29,397 bases of DNA from Mastigamoeba balamuthi (Eukaryota; Evosea; Mastigamoebida; Mastigamoebidae). Under the pieces are notes generated by a model. The model did not search any database, was not told where the DNA came from, and saw only the letters and a program-made list of their open reading frames with translations. The stretch lies in contig CACRSC010000010.1 in the NCBI GenBank assembly GCA_902651635.1, forward strand, positions 871,193-900,589, given 5' to 3'. A program made the translations under genes and the position numbers. Shown here in pieces: positions 1 through 8,918 of the stretch (within the stretch, counting starts at the first letter, position 1; every line of letters starts with the position of its first letter).

Positions 1-351
1 GCTTGTTTCATTCTCTTCTATCCCAAGAGCAAGGACAGTGAACAGGTCAGCCTCTGCATTGCAAAGGAGTAGGGATGGCAGTGGGATGGAAGAGATAGGC
101 ATGGGGGTGTTTGGGTTGAAGGTCTTTTTTAATGCTGCTCTTCACACAACTAAAAGTAAACAAAAGACTGTTGCAACAAGAATGTGAACCAAAACAGATC
201 GATCTTCTTGTTGGCTTGGTTTTGCATTAATTGATTGATTGGATGGTTGATTGACTCTTGTGGGTGTTGTAGCAGCAGCAGCAGCAGCAGCGTGGTGAAT
301 CGCCCGCGGGGGGAAATATCAGCGAAGATCTTCTCTGCAGAGATTCGGGGG
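1..351. other. 5' flank of the CDK7-like gene, no gene seen
   Basis: No coding region is supported here. The first 240 bases are relatively AT-rich and contain a TTGATTGATTGGATGGTTGA-like stretch near 229-250. A short AGC trinucleotide run lies at about 271-291. The last 60 bases become GC-rich and run into the kinase start at 352. An open frame in register with the kinase reaches back to 235, but that part translates to a serine run from the AGC repeat and does not look like kinase sequence, so I treat it as 5' untranslated region or promoter. Confidence 0.5.
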
Positions 352-2026
352 ATGGACAAGTACGAGAAGGAGGTGCTGATCGGGACGGGCGGCTACGGGC
401 GCGTGTGGCGCGCGCGGGTGCGAGCGACGGGGGAGCACGTGGCGCTGAAGAAGGTGCTGAAGCGGCGCGGGATCGTGGGGATCGACAGCGCAGCGCTGCG
501 CGAGTCCAAGGCGCTGATGGAGCTGCGGCACCCCAACGTGGTGGCCCTGCGCGACGCCTTTGTGCGCAAGGAGAGCATCTACCTCGCCTTCGAGCTCTGC
601 TGCGGCGACCTCGAGAGGATCATCTCGGACAGGTCGCTCGTGCTGAGCCCCGCCGTCGTCAAGAGCTACGCGCGCATGCTGCTCAGCGCCGTCGCCTACT
701 GCCACGCCAACTGGTTCCTCCACAGGGACATCAAGCCCGGTGCGTGTGTGTCTCTCTGCTCTCTGCTCTCTGCTCTCTGCTCTCTGCTCTCTGCTCTCTG
801 CTCTCTGCTCTCTGCTCTCTGCTCTCTGCTCTCTGCTCTCTGCTCTCTGCTCTCTGCTCTCTCCTCCTCTCTCCTCTCTCCTCTCTCTGCTCTCTGACTA
901 CTACTCTCTGCTCTCTCTCTCTCCTCTCTCTCTGCCCTGCGCTGCTGCTGCATCGTCGCTGCCCCCCAGTGGTGGTGTTCACTCTGTCATTGCATGGGCA
1001 CTGGTTGCCTCGGGCTCTGCGTGGCCTCACGCCCTCCCACTCACTGTGTGTGCAAGGCACCGCCTGTGCTCCTGTGTGCTTGTGCCTTGTGGTGCCCGAT
1101 GGTGTGTTGGTGGTCCGCTCTGCTGTTGCATGGGCACTGGTTGCCTCGAGCAAGGGCTATGCGCGGCCTGACGGCCTCCCACTCACTGCGTGTTCAAGGC
1201 ACCGCCTGTGCTCCTATGTGCTTGTGCCTTGTTTGTGGTGCCCCATGGTGTGTTTGGGTTGACCCTTAATGCTGGGGTGGCAACCAGCAGCAAGCACCTC
1301 GCTCGGCATGGGGGCAGCACGTTGGCCGCACGGCATGAGGCTCACCCAGCACCCACTCACCCCCTCCTCCCCTCAGGCAACCTGCTGGTGGCTGCGGACG
1401 GGACGCTGAGGCTGACGGACTTTGGCCTGGCGCGCGAGCACGGCACGTCGCCCGACGCGCAGTACAGCCCGCGGGCCATCACGCTCTGGTACCGCCCGCC
1501 CGAGCTGCTGCTGGGCTCGCGCGTCTACGGCGAGGCCGCGGACATCTGGAGCTGCGGCTGCGTCATCGCCCAGCTGCTGCTGCGCAGGCCCTACTTCGCC
1601 TGCGAGCGCGAGGAGGGCGCGGGCGGCGAGACGGGCCAGCTCTCGCTGATCTACAGCGCGCTGGGCTGCCCCGACGAGCGCTCGTGGCCCGGCGTGACGT
1701 CGCTGCCGGGCTACTTCAGCACGCCTGACAAGGGCACGCCCATGAAGATGGTCTTCACCGCGGCCACCGACGACACGCTCGACCTGCTGGGCAAGCTGCT
1801 GGCGCTGCCGCCCGCCCAGAGGGTCTCGGCGAGGACTGCGCTCGAGCACGAGTACTTCAGGAACGCCCCGGCGCCCGCCGTGCCGCCGGACCTGCCGCTC
1901 GTGGCCCCGTCGAACAAGAGGCCGGCGGCCGAGGGGCCCGCGGACGACAGGGACACGCGGAGGCCGCGCATCGCAGTCGACGACACAGCGCGCAGGAACC
2001 TCGCGAACATGTTTGCTGACGGCTGA
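352..2026 (+). CDS. CDK7-like cyclin-dependent kinase (CAK/TFIIH kinase type), two exons
   Basis: Model: exons 352-739 and 1377-2026, 345 residues, one phase-1 GT-AG intron of 637 bp. The start is the ATG that puts the glycine loop (GTGGYG, residues 11-16) at the usual distance from the N-terminus. Visible kinase features are Lys33 in VALKK, the ALRE helix replacing PSTAIRE, HRD at 124-126 (HRDIKPGN), DFG at 144-146 and WYRPPE. The LVLSP stretch, the HANWFLHRD block, the LLLRRPYF block and the EYFRNAPAP tail follow human CDK7 more closely than other CDKs. CDK7 family members act with cyclin H and MAT1 in TFIIH, phosphorylating RNA polymerase II and activating other CDKs in the nucleus. The expected T-loop threonine is a serine (Ser160, in YSP). 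The intron splits the catalytic loop right after HRDIKP and is full of simple repeats. A related CDK subclass is possible but less likely. Confidence 0.87.
747..940 (+). repeat. Heptanucleotide CTCTCTG microsatellite inside the kinase intron
   Basis: A near-perfect 7-base repeat (CTCTGCT phase) runs from about 747 to 862, roughly sixteen units. It is followed by degenerate CT-rich sequence to about 940. It lies in the first part of the CDK7-like intron, just behind the GTGCGT donor at 740. Open frames on both strands here are products of the repeat. Confidence 0.9.
990..1260 (+). repeat. Imperfect tandem duplication inside the kinase intron
   Basis: Two adjacent copies of a roughly 130 bp unit are visible, at about 990-1115 and 1128-1258. 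Both carry the block TGCATGGGCACTGGTTGCCT, then a GCCTCCCACTCACTG-like block, then CAAGGCACCGCCTGTGCTCC and a TGTGCTTGTGCCTTG block. They differ by substitutions and small indels. The duplication lies in the CDK7-like intron and helps explain its size of 637 bp against about 50-130 bp for most other introns here. Confidence 0.85.
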
Positions 2027-2245
2027 GCGAAGGCTCTCGGAGGCGGAGGTGCGGGCGTGCAGGATCGTGGGAGACAAACAGCGTTGCCGTTTTGCAGCAC
2101 ACGGGGTGCACAGTGGCGGTTGGGGATTCGTGCATCTCGCGCTGCATCGGTAGGCACATCAGCAGCGAAGACCGTTGCAGCTTTATCTATTTGTGGCCTT
2201 GGCCGTTGTGTGCTACTCTTCATTTCCCCCAGGACCTCTCAAGCG

Positions 2246-3413
2246 ATGCTGCAGAGCGCGAGCACGGACCCCGCCGAGCGCAGGGCGGCCCTCGAGAAGC
2301 TGTGCGAGGCGGTCGTGGAGACTGCCGACGGGTGCAAGGCCAAGATCAACGCGCTGAGCGCACGGCTGGTCCGGGCGCAGAGCGTGTCGACGCTGGCCGC
2401 GGACATCTACACCGTCGTCGAGGCCTGCAGGGCCGCCGCAGACCTCCCCACCGACACCCCCTACAGCCCCCCGTCTGTCCGCGACGCGGCGGTCGTCGGC
2501 AAGGAGGAGGCCGTGCGCTCGGCCGCGATGCGGTCCAACGCGGAGCTGCTCTCCAAGCTCAACGCCATCTGCGTCGCGGCGGCCGAGGCGGCGATGCAGG
2601 GCATCATCCCCGAGGCCACAGTGGTCTCGCTGGGCCAGTCCGCCAAGAGGATCGCGCAGTGCCTCCTCCCCCTCGAGGAGTCCCGGTCGACGGGTGAGCC
2701 CGCCCTCTCCCCGGAGCCATTCAAGCGACTCGGGCCCTTCCACTCGATCTACCGGCCGACTTGCCCTCTCTCACTTGCCACATTTTTCTTCAATGTCAGT
2801 TGTGGGCATCCGCAAGGAGGTGGGGCTGCCGACACAGCCGAGGACGCCCGGCATGTCCGAGGAGATGAAGCGCGCCAAGCTGCTCGAGATCCAGAAGCGC
2901 ATGCAGGCGCAGGAGGACGCCAGGCGCGCAGAGGACGAGCAGCGCAAGCGGGCAGCGGCCGACGCCCGTCGCCAGTACGCCGAGCAGGAGCGCGTCGAGG
3001 CCGAGCAGAAGCGCGCGGAGCTCGCGGAGCTGGCCAAGCGCCACGAGGAGGCCGTGCAGCACCTCGAGGCCGCGGCCCTCGCGCACCAGGAGGAGAAGAA
3101 GCGCAAGGCCGCCATGGAGGAGCAGGCGCGGCAGCAGGAGCGCGTGAGGCGCTTCGAGATGGCCGACGAGGCCAAGCTGGCGATGGCGCACCTGGCGGCC
3201 GAGGAGAAGTTCGCCCGCCAGGAGCTGCGCCCGACGGACCTGAACTTCGGGTCGCTGATCACTCCGGTGTCGGTGTCGGCGACCGCGGACCCCAAGGCCA
3301 AGAAGGAGCCCATCAAGCTCATCGCCTGCCTCGTCTGCCACGCTCCCATCGTCGCCGGGCGCCACAAGTGCCACCACTGCGGCTACTGGATGACCGACCT
3401 CGTCAAGGACTAG
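2246..3413 (+). CDS. Coiled-coil protein with C-terminal CxxC-CxxC zinc ribbon, unknown family
   Basis: Model: exons 2246-2693 and 2800-3413, 353 residues, one phase-1 intron (GTGAGC donor, TGTCAG acceptor, 106 bp). Residues 1-149 are helical and alanine-rich with no motif I recognise. Residues of about 175-285 form a long charged coiled coil (runs of Glu, Lys, Arg, Ala). After a short linker the protein ends with CLVC at 326-329 and CHHC at 340-343, a four-cysteine zinc-ribbon-like pair with ten residues between the pairs, followed by GYWMTDLVKD. The ATG at 2246 follows a CCCCCAG tract that could be a 5' UTR splice acceptor; an in-frame open frame extends back to 2057 but lacks coding character. 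The gene starts 219 bp after the kinase stop on the same strand and converges on the thioesterase gene. Function is unknown; a scaffold or adaptor role is only a guess from the architecture. Confidence 0.75.
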
Positions 3414-3525
3414 TGAGAGCGGCAGAGCGGTGGCCCCCCGCTGCACTTGTTGTTTGTATTCGTGAAAAAATGAAGTCCAACAAAGGACCCAGCACTCCGT
3501 TGTGCCACACGCGGCAGCTCCCCCG

Positions 3526-4155
3526 TCACTTGCAGTCCATGTAGCCCGCGATGGGCGCAGGCCAGTTGAGGGCAGAGTGCGCGGACACCATGGCGTCGAG
3601 GGCGCACATGGGGGCGTCCTGCATGGGGCAGGACCTGCGCGTGGACATGTCGATGTGCACGAGCATCGCCTCGAGCGTCGACGCCACGACGCCCGTGCGC
3701 TCGTTGAGCATCAGCAGCACGAACTGCATCTTCCTGCGGCTGGCGGACCTCGCCACGGCGCGGCAGTAGACCGAGACGGTGTCGCCTGCGCGCACCTCGT
3801 GCAGGTAGCGTATGTGGTGCTCCACGTTGAACGTGCCGTACGTCTTCCTGTACTCGGCGTCTATCCCCAGGTCATCTGCGGGCAAAGCAGGTGAGCAAGT
3901 GCTGCAGCTGCCGATGCAGGCTGCCGCTACGCTACCCGAGAGCCTCCACAGTGACGTGTTGTAGATCGCCATGTAGTGGCAGATGTTCCTGCGATGGCGA
4001 TGGAGGAGCTGAGCAGCGGCACTGGCGGCCTCTGGGGGGTGGTGTGCGCACATGTGCCCATACTCGTCGGTCTCGGCGGCGGTCACGGTGAGCGTGTGCA
4101 GGTGGAAGAGCTCTGCCTTGAGGGCCTGCACATCCGGAAACGCCTGACCCCGCAT
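3526..4155 (-). CDS. Hot-dog fold thioesterase (4HBT-like superfamily), three exons
   Basis: Model on the minus strand: exons 4155-4052, 3988-3936 and 3875-3526, 168 residues. The introns are 63 bp (4051-3989, GTGCGC) and 60 bp (3935-3876, GTAGCG). Splicing restores a hot-dog signature: DEYGHMN at 30-36, then the helix ICHYMAIYNTSLWRL, then the strand pattern NVEHHIRYLHEV-RAGDTVSVYC and a late TLEAMLVHIDM strand. This resembles the thioesterase-like family that includes the betainyl-CoA thioesterase domain of carnitine dehydrogenases. Such proteins hydrolyse acyl-CoA thioesters as oligomers; the substrate is not predictable here. The start at 4155 is the first ATG before the conserved core; the open frame upstream is AT-rich and non-coding in character. 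Both introns are multiples of three without in-frame stops, so retention would lengthen rather than break the protein. It is divergent from the kinesin gene and ends 112 bp from the preceding gene's stop. Confidence 0.8.
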   Translation of the reverse strand: MRGQAFPDVQALKAELFHLHTLTVTAAETDEYGHMCAHHPPEAASAAAQLLHRHRRNICHYMAIYNTSLWRLSGSVAAACIGSCSTCSPALPADDLGIDAEYRKTYGTFNVEHHIRYLHEVRAGDTVSVYCRAVARSASRRKMQFVLLMLNERTGVVASTLEAMLVHIDMSTRRSCPMQDAPMCALDAMVSAHSALNWPAPIAGYMDCK

Positions 4156-4435
4156 CTGCAGTTTTTTATATTTTTTGAAAAATGCTGCTGCTTTGGTGCT
4201 GACTGGCTTTATGAGCCAGATATTTCCCTCAGGCATATCGGAGAGCGTCCGAGGCCCCTCCCCCCAGCATCGCGCACTGTGCTGCCCCCAGCGCACCCAC
4301 CACACTCGGAGCGTCACGAAGAGCGTGTTCCGGAACCCCAGAGAGCAGAATCTGGGGCGGAAAACATCGGGGGAGATCAACTCAGACAGAGCGAGCAGAG
4401 AGAGAGGACCGAGTGAGAGAGTGAGAGAGAGAGAG
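4156..4435. promoter_or_regulatory. Bidirectional intergenic region between thioesterase and kinesin-5
   Basis: The 280 bp between two divergent start codons must hold promoter elements for both genes. The thioesterase side has T-rich and A-rich tracts around 4161-4185. The kinesin side has a purine-rich GA repeat tract from about 4384 to the start codon, probably 5' untranslated leader. I see no clear TATA box and no conserved motif I can name. Confidence 0.5.
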
Positions 4436-7400
4436 ATGACCTCGCGCGACCTCAAGGGCAACGCCGGAGTCAACATCCAGGTGGCCTGCCGCTGCAGGTG
4501 CCGCGCACCCCCCAGCCCCGCATCCCGCTGACCCCTGGCGGGGGGTCTCCCCAGGCCGCTGAGCGCAGCCGAGGCCGCGGAGGAGCCGACGGTGGACTGC
4601 AACCCGGGCATGTGCGAGATCACTGTCAACCACCGCCTGCGCCAGATCTCCAAGCGCTTCCTCTTCGACCGTGTCTACGGGCCCGACTCGACGCAGAACC
4701 AGGTCTACGAGGACCTCGCCGCGCCCATCGTCGCAGAGGCAAGCGCTGCTCCCGCGCGGCCCCTATTTTCAGCCGCCGCTCTCAGTTTGGCGCCAAAATA
4801 TAAAAATATGTCTGCTGTGTACTGATCACTGGACCACTGGGGCGCTCGCTGCCTCCGCACACGCACAGGTCCTGCAGGGCTTCAACTGCACCATCTTCGC
4901 CTACGGCCAGACGGGCACCGGCAAGACGTGCGCTGCCTCTGCCCCTCCCTGGCCCAACAACACACGCCACGCCCCCTGGGCAGGTACACGATGGAGGGCG
5001 ACCCCGAGAACGAGGGGCGCGCGGGGATCATACCGCGGGCCATCACAGACATCTTCGACACGCTGCAGCAGTCGGGCGTCGAGGCCCAGGGCACGCCACA
5101 AAAGACACCACGCCCAACGCCAGCACTGAGCGTCTCCTCCCCCCTCTGCCCCCTCTGCCCACGGCAGTGCGGGTGTCGCACCTGGAGCTGTACAACGAGG
5201 AGATCAACGACCTGCTGGCGCAGACGAGCGTGCCGCCCGAGAAGCCCGTGCGGATCTACGAGGACCCCAAGACCAAGACGGTCTGCGTCGTGGGCGTCGA
5301 GGAGATCCCCGTGGCCGACGCGGCGGCCATCTTCGCGGTGCTCGAGAAGAGCACGGCGCGGCGCAAGACGGCGGCGACGGCGATGAACCCCAACTCGAGC
5401 AGGTCGCACTGCATCTTCACCGTGTCGATACTGACCAAGGAGCTGACGCCCGACGGCGAGGAGCTCATCAAGGTCGGCAAGCTCAACCTCGTGGACCTCG
5501 CGGGGTCCGAGAACATGAGCAGGGCGGGCACCAGCAAGAGCGACACGCGCAAGAAGGAGACGTCGGCCATCAACCAGAGCCTCCTGACGCTCGGCCGCGT
5601 CATCGACGCGCTCTGCCAGCACAACGGCTACGTGCCCTACCGCGACAGCAAGCTCACCAGGCTCCTCCAGGAGTCCCTCGGCGGCAGGACAAAGGTAACC
5701 CCCTGCCCTCTCTCTCCATCCCCCTCTGCGCTGCAGTGCAACGCGGCGTGCAAGCGTTGCATTGCAGCATTGCGGCACTCTGGGGTCTCTGTGTGCTGCA
5801 GTGGCTCTGGCTAGTGCTCTTCCTTCCGCCAGTGCAGAGCCCAGTGGCCTCCACCGTTGAGGACACTCCTCTGCCTCGGTGCAACTGGCGGGACACACAA
5901 CGCTGCCGGGGGCTCCAGACGCTACGAACACGCTACCCCGCCGGGCATTGCAGCGCTGGCCACCCACACCTTGCCTCGGCCGACCCCTGACGCGATACAC
6001 GCACCGCACGCACCACACGTGCGCAGACCTGCATCATCGCGACGTTCAGCCCGGCGTCTTCGTCGATCGAAGAGACGCTGAGCACGCTCGAGTACGCGTT
6101 CCGGGCCAAGAACATCCGGAACAAGCCCGAGGTCAACCAGAAGGTGACGCGCAAGGCGCTGATGCGCGAGCAGGTGGCCGAGATCACTCGGCTGCGCGAC
6201 GAGCTCAAGGTGCAGCGCGAGAAGCAGGGCGTGTACCTCAAGAGCGAGGACTTCTCGCGCATGGAGACGGAGATCGAGGAGGGCAAGGCGCTCATCGAGC
6301 TGCTCGAGACGCAGCTGCAGGCCGCCGAGAAGAACCTGCAGCAGCTGCAGGACCTCTCTGCAGAGGACAAGCGCCGCCTGGCCCAGGAGCAGGAGAAGAA
6401 CGAGCGCACCACCGTGAGGACCTCCCCCCGCTCGCTGTCCGGGCGCGAGCTCCCCAGGAGCTGACGGGCAGACCTCTGCAGACTCTGCTGCGCGAGACGC
6501 AGGAGCAGCTCGACGCGTCGCGCGTGTGGCAGACCGAGGCACAGAAGCGGCTCGAGGAGAACGCCGCGTGCATCGCTAAGCAGCAGCAGACGGAGAAGGA
6601 GCTGCGAGACACGGGCAACAGGCTGCTCTCGGACTTTGACGGCGCCATCACCCAAGTCCGCCTGCTCCACGAGAAGCTCGGTACGCACGGGACAGGGGGG
6701 CAGGGGCCGCAGCCGCAGCGACTGAACGCGCTGCCGCAGACCGCATGCGCAGGCTCGAGGAGGAGAACAAGAAGAAGGTCGAGGACTTCAAGCGGTACGT
6801 CAACAGCCGCGTCACGGCGCTCGTGGCGCGCACGACGGCGCTGTCGGAGCAGCAGAAGTCGCTCGGGACGACTGTCGCGGGGCCGCTGTCGTCGTTTGTG
6901 AACCAGCGGGCTGCTGTGCGTGTCCTCTGTCCCTGCGCGCTCCCCTCTCACCGCCCGGCCCCGCAGGACTTTGCGCTGCAGAAGCAGCGGACGCACGACA
7001 GCTGCGACCTGCTGGCCAAGACGCAGGAGCGCGACGACGCCGACTTTGGGACCCAGCAAGCGGCTGCCGTGGAGGCGCTGCAGGCGTTCCTGGCCGACAC
7101 GGAGGAGCACGACGGCCGCGTCGGGGCCGCCATCGACGGGTGCGCCGAGAAGACGACGGCAGAGGCCGAGGCCCTCGAGAGCGCCGTGGTGGTCCACCGC
7201 GAGCAGACGTGCGCGTTCACGTCCTCGTGGGCCAACGAGACTGCGGCCATCGGCACGGCGCTCGCCGAGCTGCTCGACGCCACCAACAGCACGCTGTCCT
7301 CGTTCCACGCTGCCGTGCGTCCCTCTCCCCTACTCTGCGGCCCGCAGCACGTGAGCCAACGCGCCGCGAACACGAGCGCAGGTTGTCAGCAGGACGGAGG

Positions 7401-8446
7401 AGGTCGCCAGCTCCAACGCGGCGGCGCAGAAGCGGGCGCAGGAGATCGCGGCGGAGCACCAGCGGCAGGCCGAGGAGCTCGAGGCGCGGCTGCTCGAGTG
7501 CGTGCGGCAGCAGATGGCCGAGATGCGCGAGCAGCAGGCGGCGGCGCTGGCGGCCGTCGGGCGCGAGCTGGCGGGCGCGTGCGCGCAGAGCGGCGCGGCG
7601 TGCGGGCGGGCGCTCGAGGACTCGGAGGCGCTGCGCACGCACATCGCGCAGACGTCGTCGGCGCACCAGGCGGCGCTGCAGCTGACCCTCGAGGCCTCGC
7701 GCCAGCGCGCCGAGGAGTGCACGTGCGCCGTCGAGGCGTTCGCGGCCGGCGCGACGTCGGGGGCGCAGGCGATGAGCGCGGCCGCGCAGGCGTGCGGGCG
7801 GGACGTGCGCGGGCTGCGCGAGGACGCGCGGGCGCGGTTCGCGGGCCACGCGGGGCGGTGCGGGGCGGCGGTCGAGTCGCTGGCCGAGACGTACAGGGCG
7901 ACGTGGGCGGCGATCAACACGTCGGTGGCGCCCGTCGTCACCGACTGCGAGCGGCAGAGCGCCGAGTCGGAGCGGGCGTGCGCCGAGCAGGGCTGCGCGC
8001 TGGCCGAGGGCGTCTCGGCGGCGTTCCAGCGGGCGTGCGACGAGGCGATGGGGCTGACGCAGGACATCGCGCAGGTGGGCCGCGACACGTTCGCCACGCT
8101 GGGCGTGCGCGTCGACGACCCCACGGGCCAGACGCCGCTCAAGGCGCACATACCGCGCAAGGACACGGCGTACGAGCGCGTCATCCAGTCGGTCCGCCTC
8201 AACCTCGCCGAGACGTTTGGCGCCGCCGCAGAGGGCTCGGCCACCGCCACGCCCTCGCCCTCGCCCGCGCTGTCGCCGCCCCCGCTGCTCTGCGCCGAGT
8301 CGGCCAGCCCGCCGCTGGGCCACGCCAGCCGGGAGCAGCAGCAGCAGCAGCAGCAGCGGGGGTCGACGGGGCAGATGGTGCTGCGCGGGTCTGGCGGGGC
8401 CCAGGGGCAGCGCCGCCCGGCGTCGTCGCAGGGGCAGCGCAGGTGA
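4436..8446 (+). CDS. Kinesin-5 (BimC/Eg5 family) mitotic motor, ten exons
   Basis: Exons: 4436-4497, 4555-4738, 4869-4927, 4984-5090, 5168-5694, 6027-6413, 6482-6680, 6740-6915, 6967-7314, 7382-8446; 1,037 residues, the usual kinesin-5 length. The motor has a P-loop GQTGTGKT (95-102), switch I NSSRSH (213-218), switch II DLAGSEN (247-253) and the neck TLSTLEYAFRAKNIRNKPE. A long coiled-coil stalk follows, with LHEKLDR as in animal Eg5. A BimC box, DPTGQTPLK (929-937), has Thr934 as the expected Cdk1 site, and the tail contains a glutamine run. Kinesin-5 forms bipolar homotetramers that slide antiparallel spindle microtubules. Each exon join rests on motor conservation: VAE/VLQGFNCTIF, GKT/YTMEG, EAQ/VRVSHLELYNEE and RTK/TCIIATFSP. 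Two introns (4739-4868 and 5091-5167) use GC donors. The 51 bp intron 6916-6966 is a stop-free multiple of three, so that piece could instead be coding. The 5695-6026 intron is the longest (332 bp). Confidence 0.92.
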
Positions 8447-8918
8447 ACGGCCTGCCACTACGGGGAGGGCCGGGCAACGGCGGCCAGCAATGCAGGGCAG
8501 GCGAGGGCGTTGGCAGCGGCAGGCGGGGGGGGATGCGGGGGAGGGGTGCTCGCGGGCGGCGGGCTGGGGCTGGGGCACGGCAGCCGCCACGCGCTGCGCT
8601 CTCCCCGGCTTTTTGTTGGGGGGGCAGCTGTGCTGACACACATACACACACACACGTGCAGGGTGAAACGTAATCGAAGACTTCTAGATGATGTAGGGCA
8701 GACCAGATCCCGCGTGTGGAATTCCTGGGTTCTTCCGGGGTGGTTGCCCGCTTTTTCTGCTTGTTCGGGGCAGTTTCCTAGAATCAAGAACCCAGTGGGT
8801 CCAGGCCGTGTGTGGTGTGTGGGACTGCCACGTCAACAGCACACCCGGCCCTCGGCCTCAGAAGTAAGAAACATAGCAGAGCAGCAGCAGAGGAAGCACA
8901 GCACACAGCAGCAGCAGC
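8447..8918. other. Kinesin 3' flank and promoter region of the giant RRM-helicase gene
   Basis: No gene is visible in these 472 bases. The first 190 are G-rich and probably kinesin 3' untranslated sequence. A CA dinucleotide run lies at about 8637-8655. A 10-base inverted repeat pairs 8725-8734 (CTGGGTTCTT) with 8786-8795 across a 51-base loop. An AGCAGCAG-rich leader precedes the ATG at 8919. Confidence 0.5.
8725..8795. repeat. Inverted repeat, 10 bp perfect arms
   Basis: CTGGGTTCTT at 8725-8734 is the exact reverse complement of AAGAACCCAG at 8786-8795. It lies midway between the kinesin stop and the next start codon. It could form a stem in RNA or bind a dimeric factor, or it may be chance; the sequence alone does not decide. 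Confidence 0.55.

Noticed and set aside
235-351. N-terminal extension of the kinase from 235
   Set aside because: The extra residues come from AT-rich sequence and an AGC repeat, and kinase homology starts just after the 352 ATG.
747-862. Possible CRISPR-like array
   Set aside because: The repeat has a 7-base unit with no spacers and lies in a eukaryotic intron.
740-1262. Repetitive LLSALCS-type peptides in several frames
   Set aside because: They are translations of the CTCTGCT microsatellite inside an intron.
4156-4653. Upstream extension of the thioesterase (continuous open frame to 4653)
   Set aside because: It overlaps the kinesin first exons in antisense and contains AT-rich, non-biased codons; the hot-dog core begins after 4155.
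4882-6018. 378-codon minus-strand open frame across the kinesin motor
   Set aside because: It runs through both kinesin exons and introns, and the plus-strand motor motifs are unambiguous.
6916-6966. Treating this 51 bp stop-free segment as kinesin coding sequence
   Set aside because: It has a GTGCGT donor, a pyrimidine-rich tract and a CCGCAG acceptor, and it encodes Cys/Pro-rich sequence unlike the surrounding coiled coil; an intron fits better, though not proven.
7217-8653. 478-codon open frame on the minus strand opposite the kinesin tail
   Set aside because: Antisense shadow of the GC-rich stalk and tail exon; the peptide is arginine- and leucine-rich with no domain.
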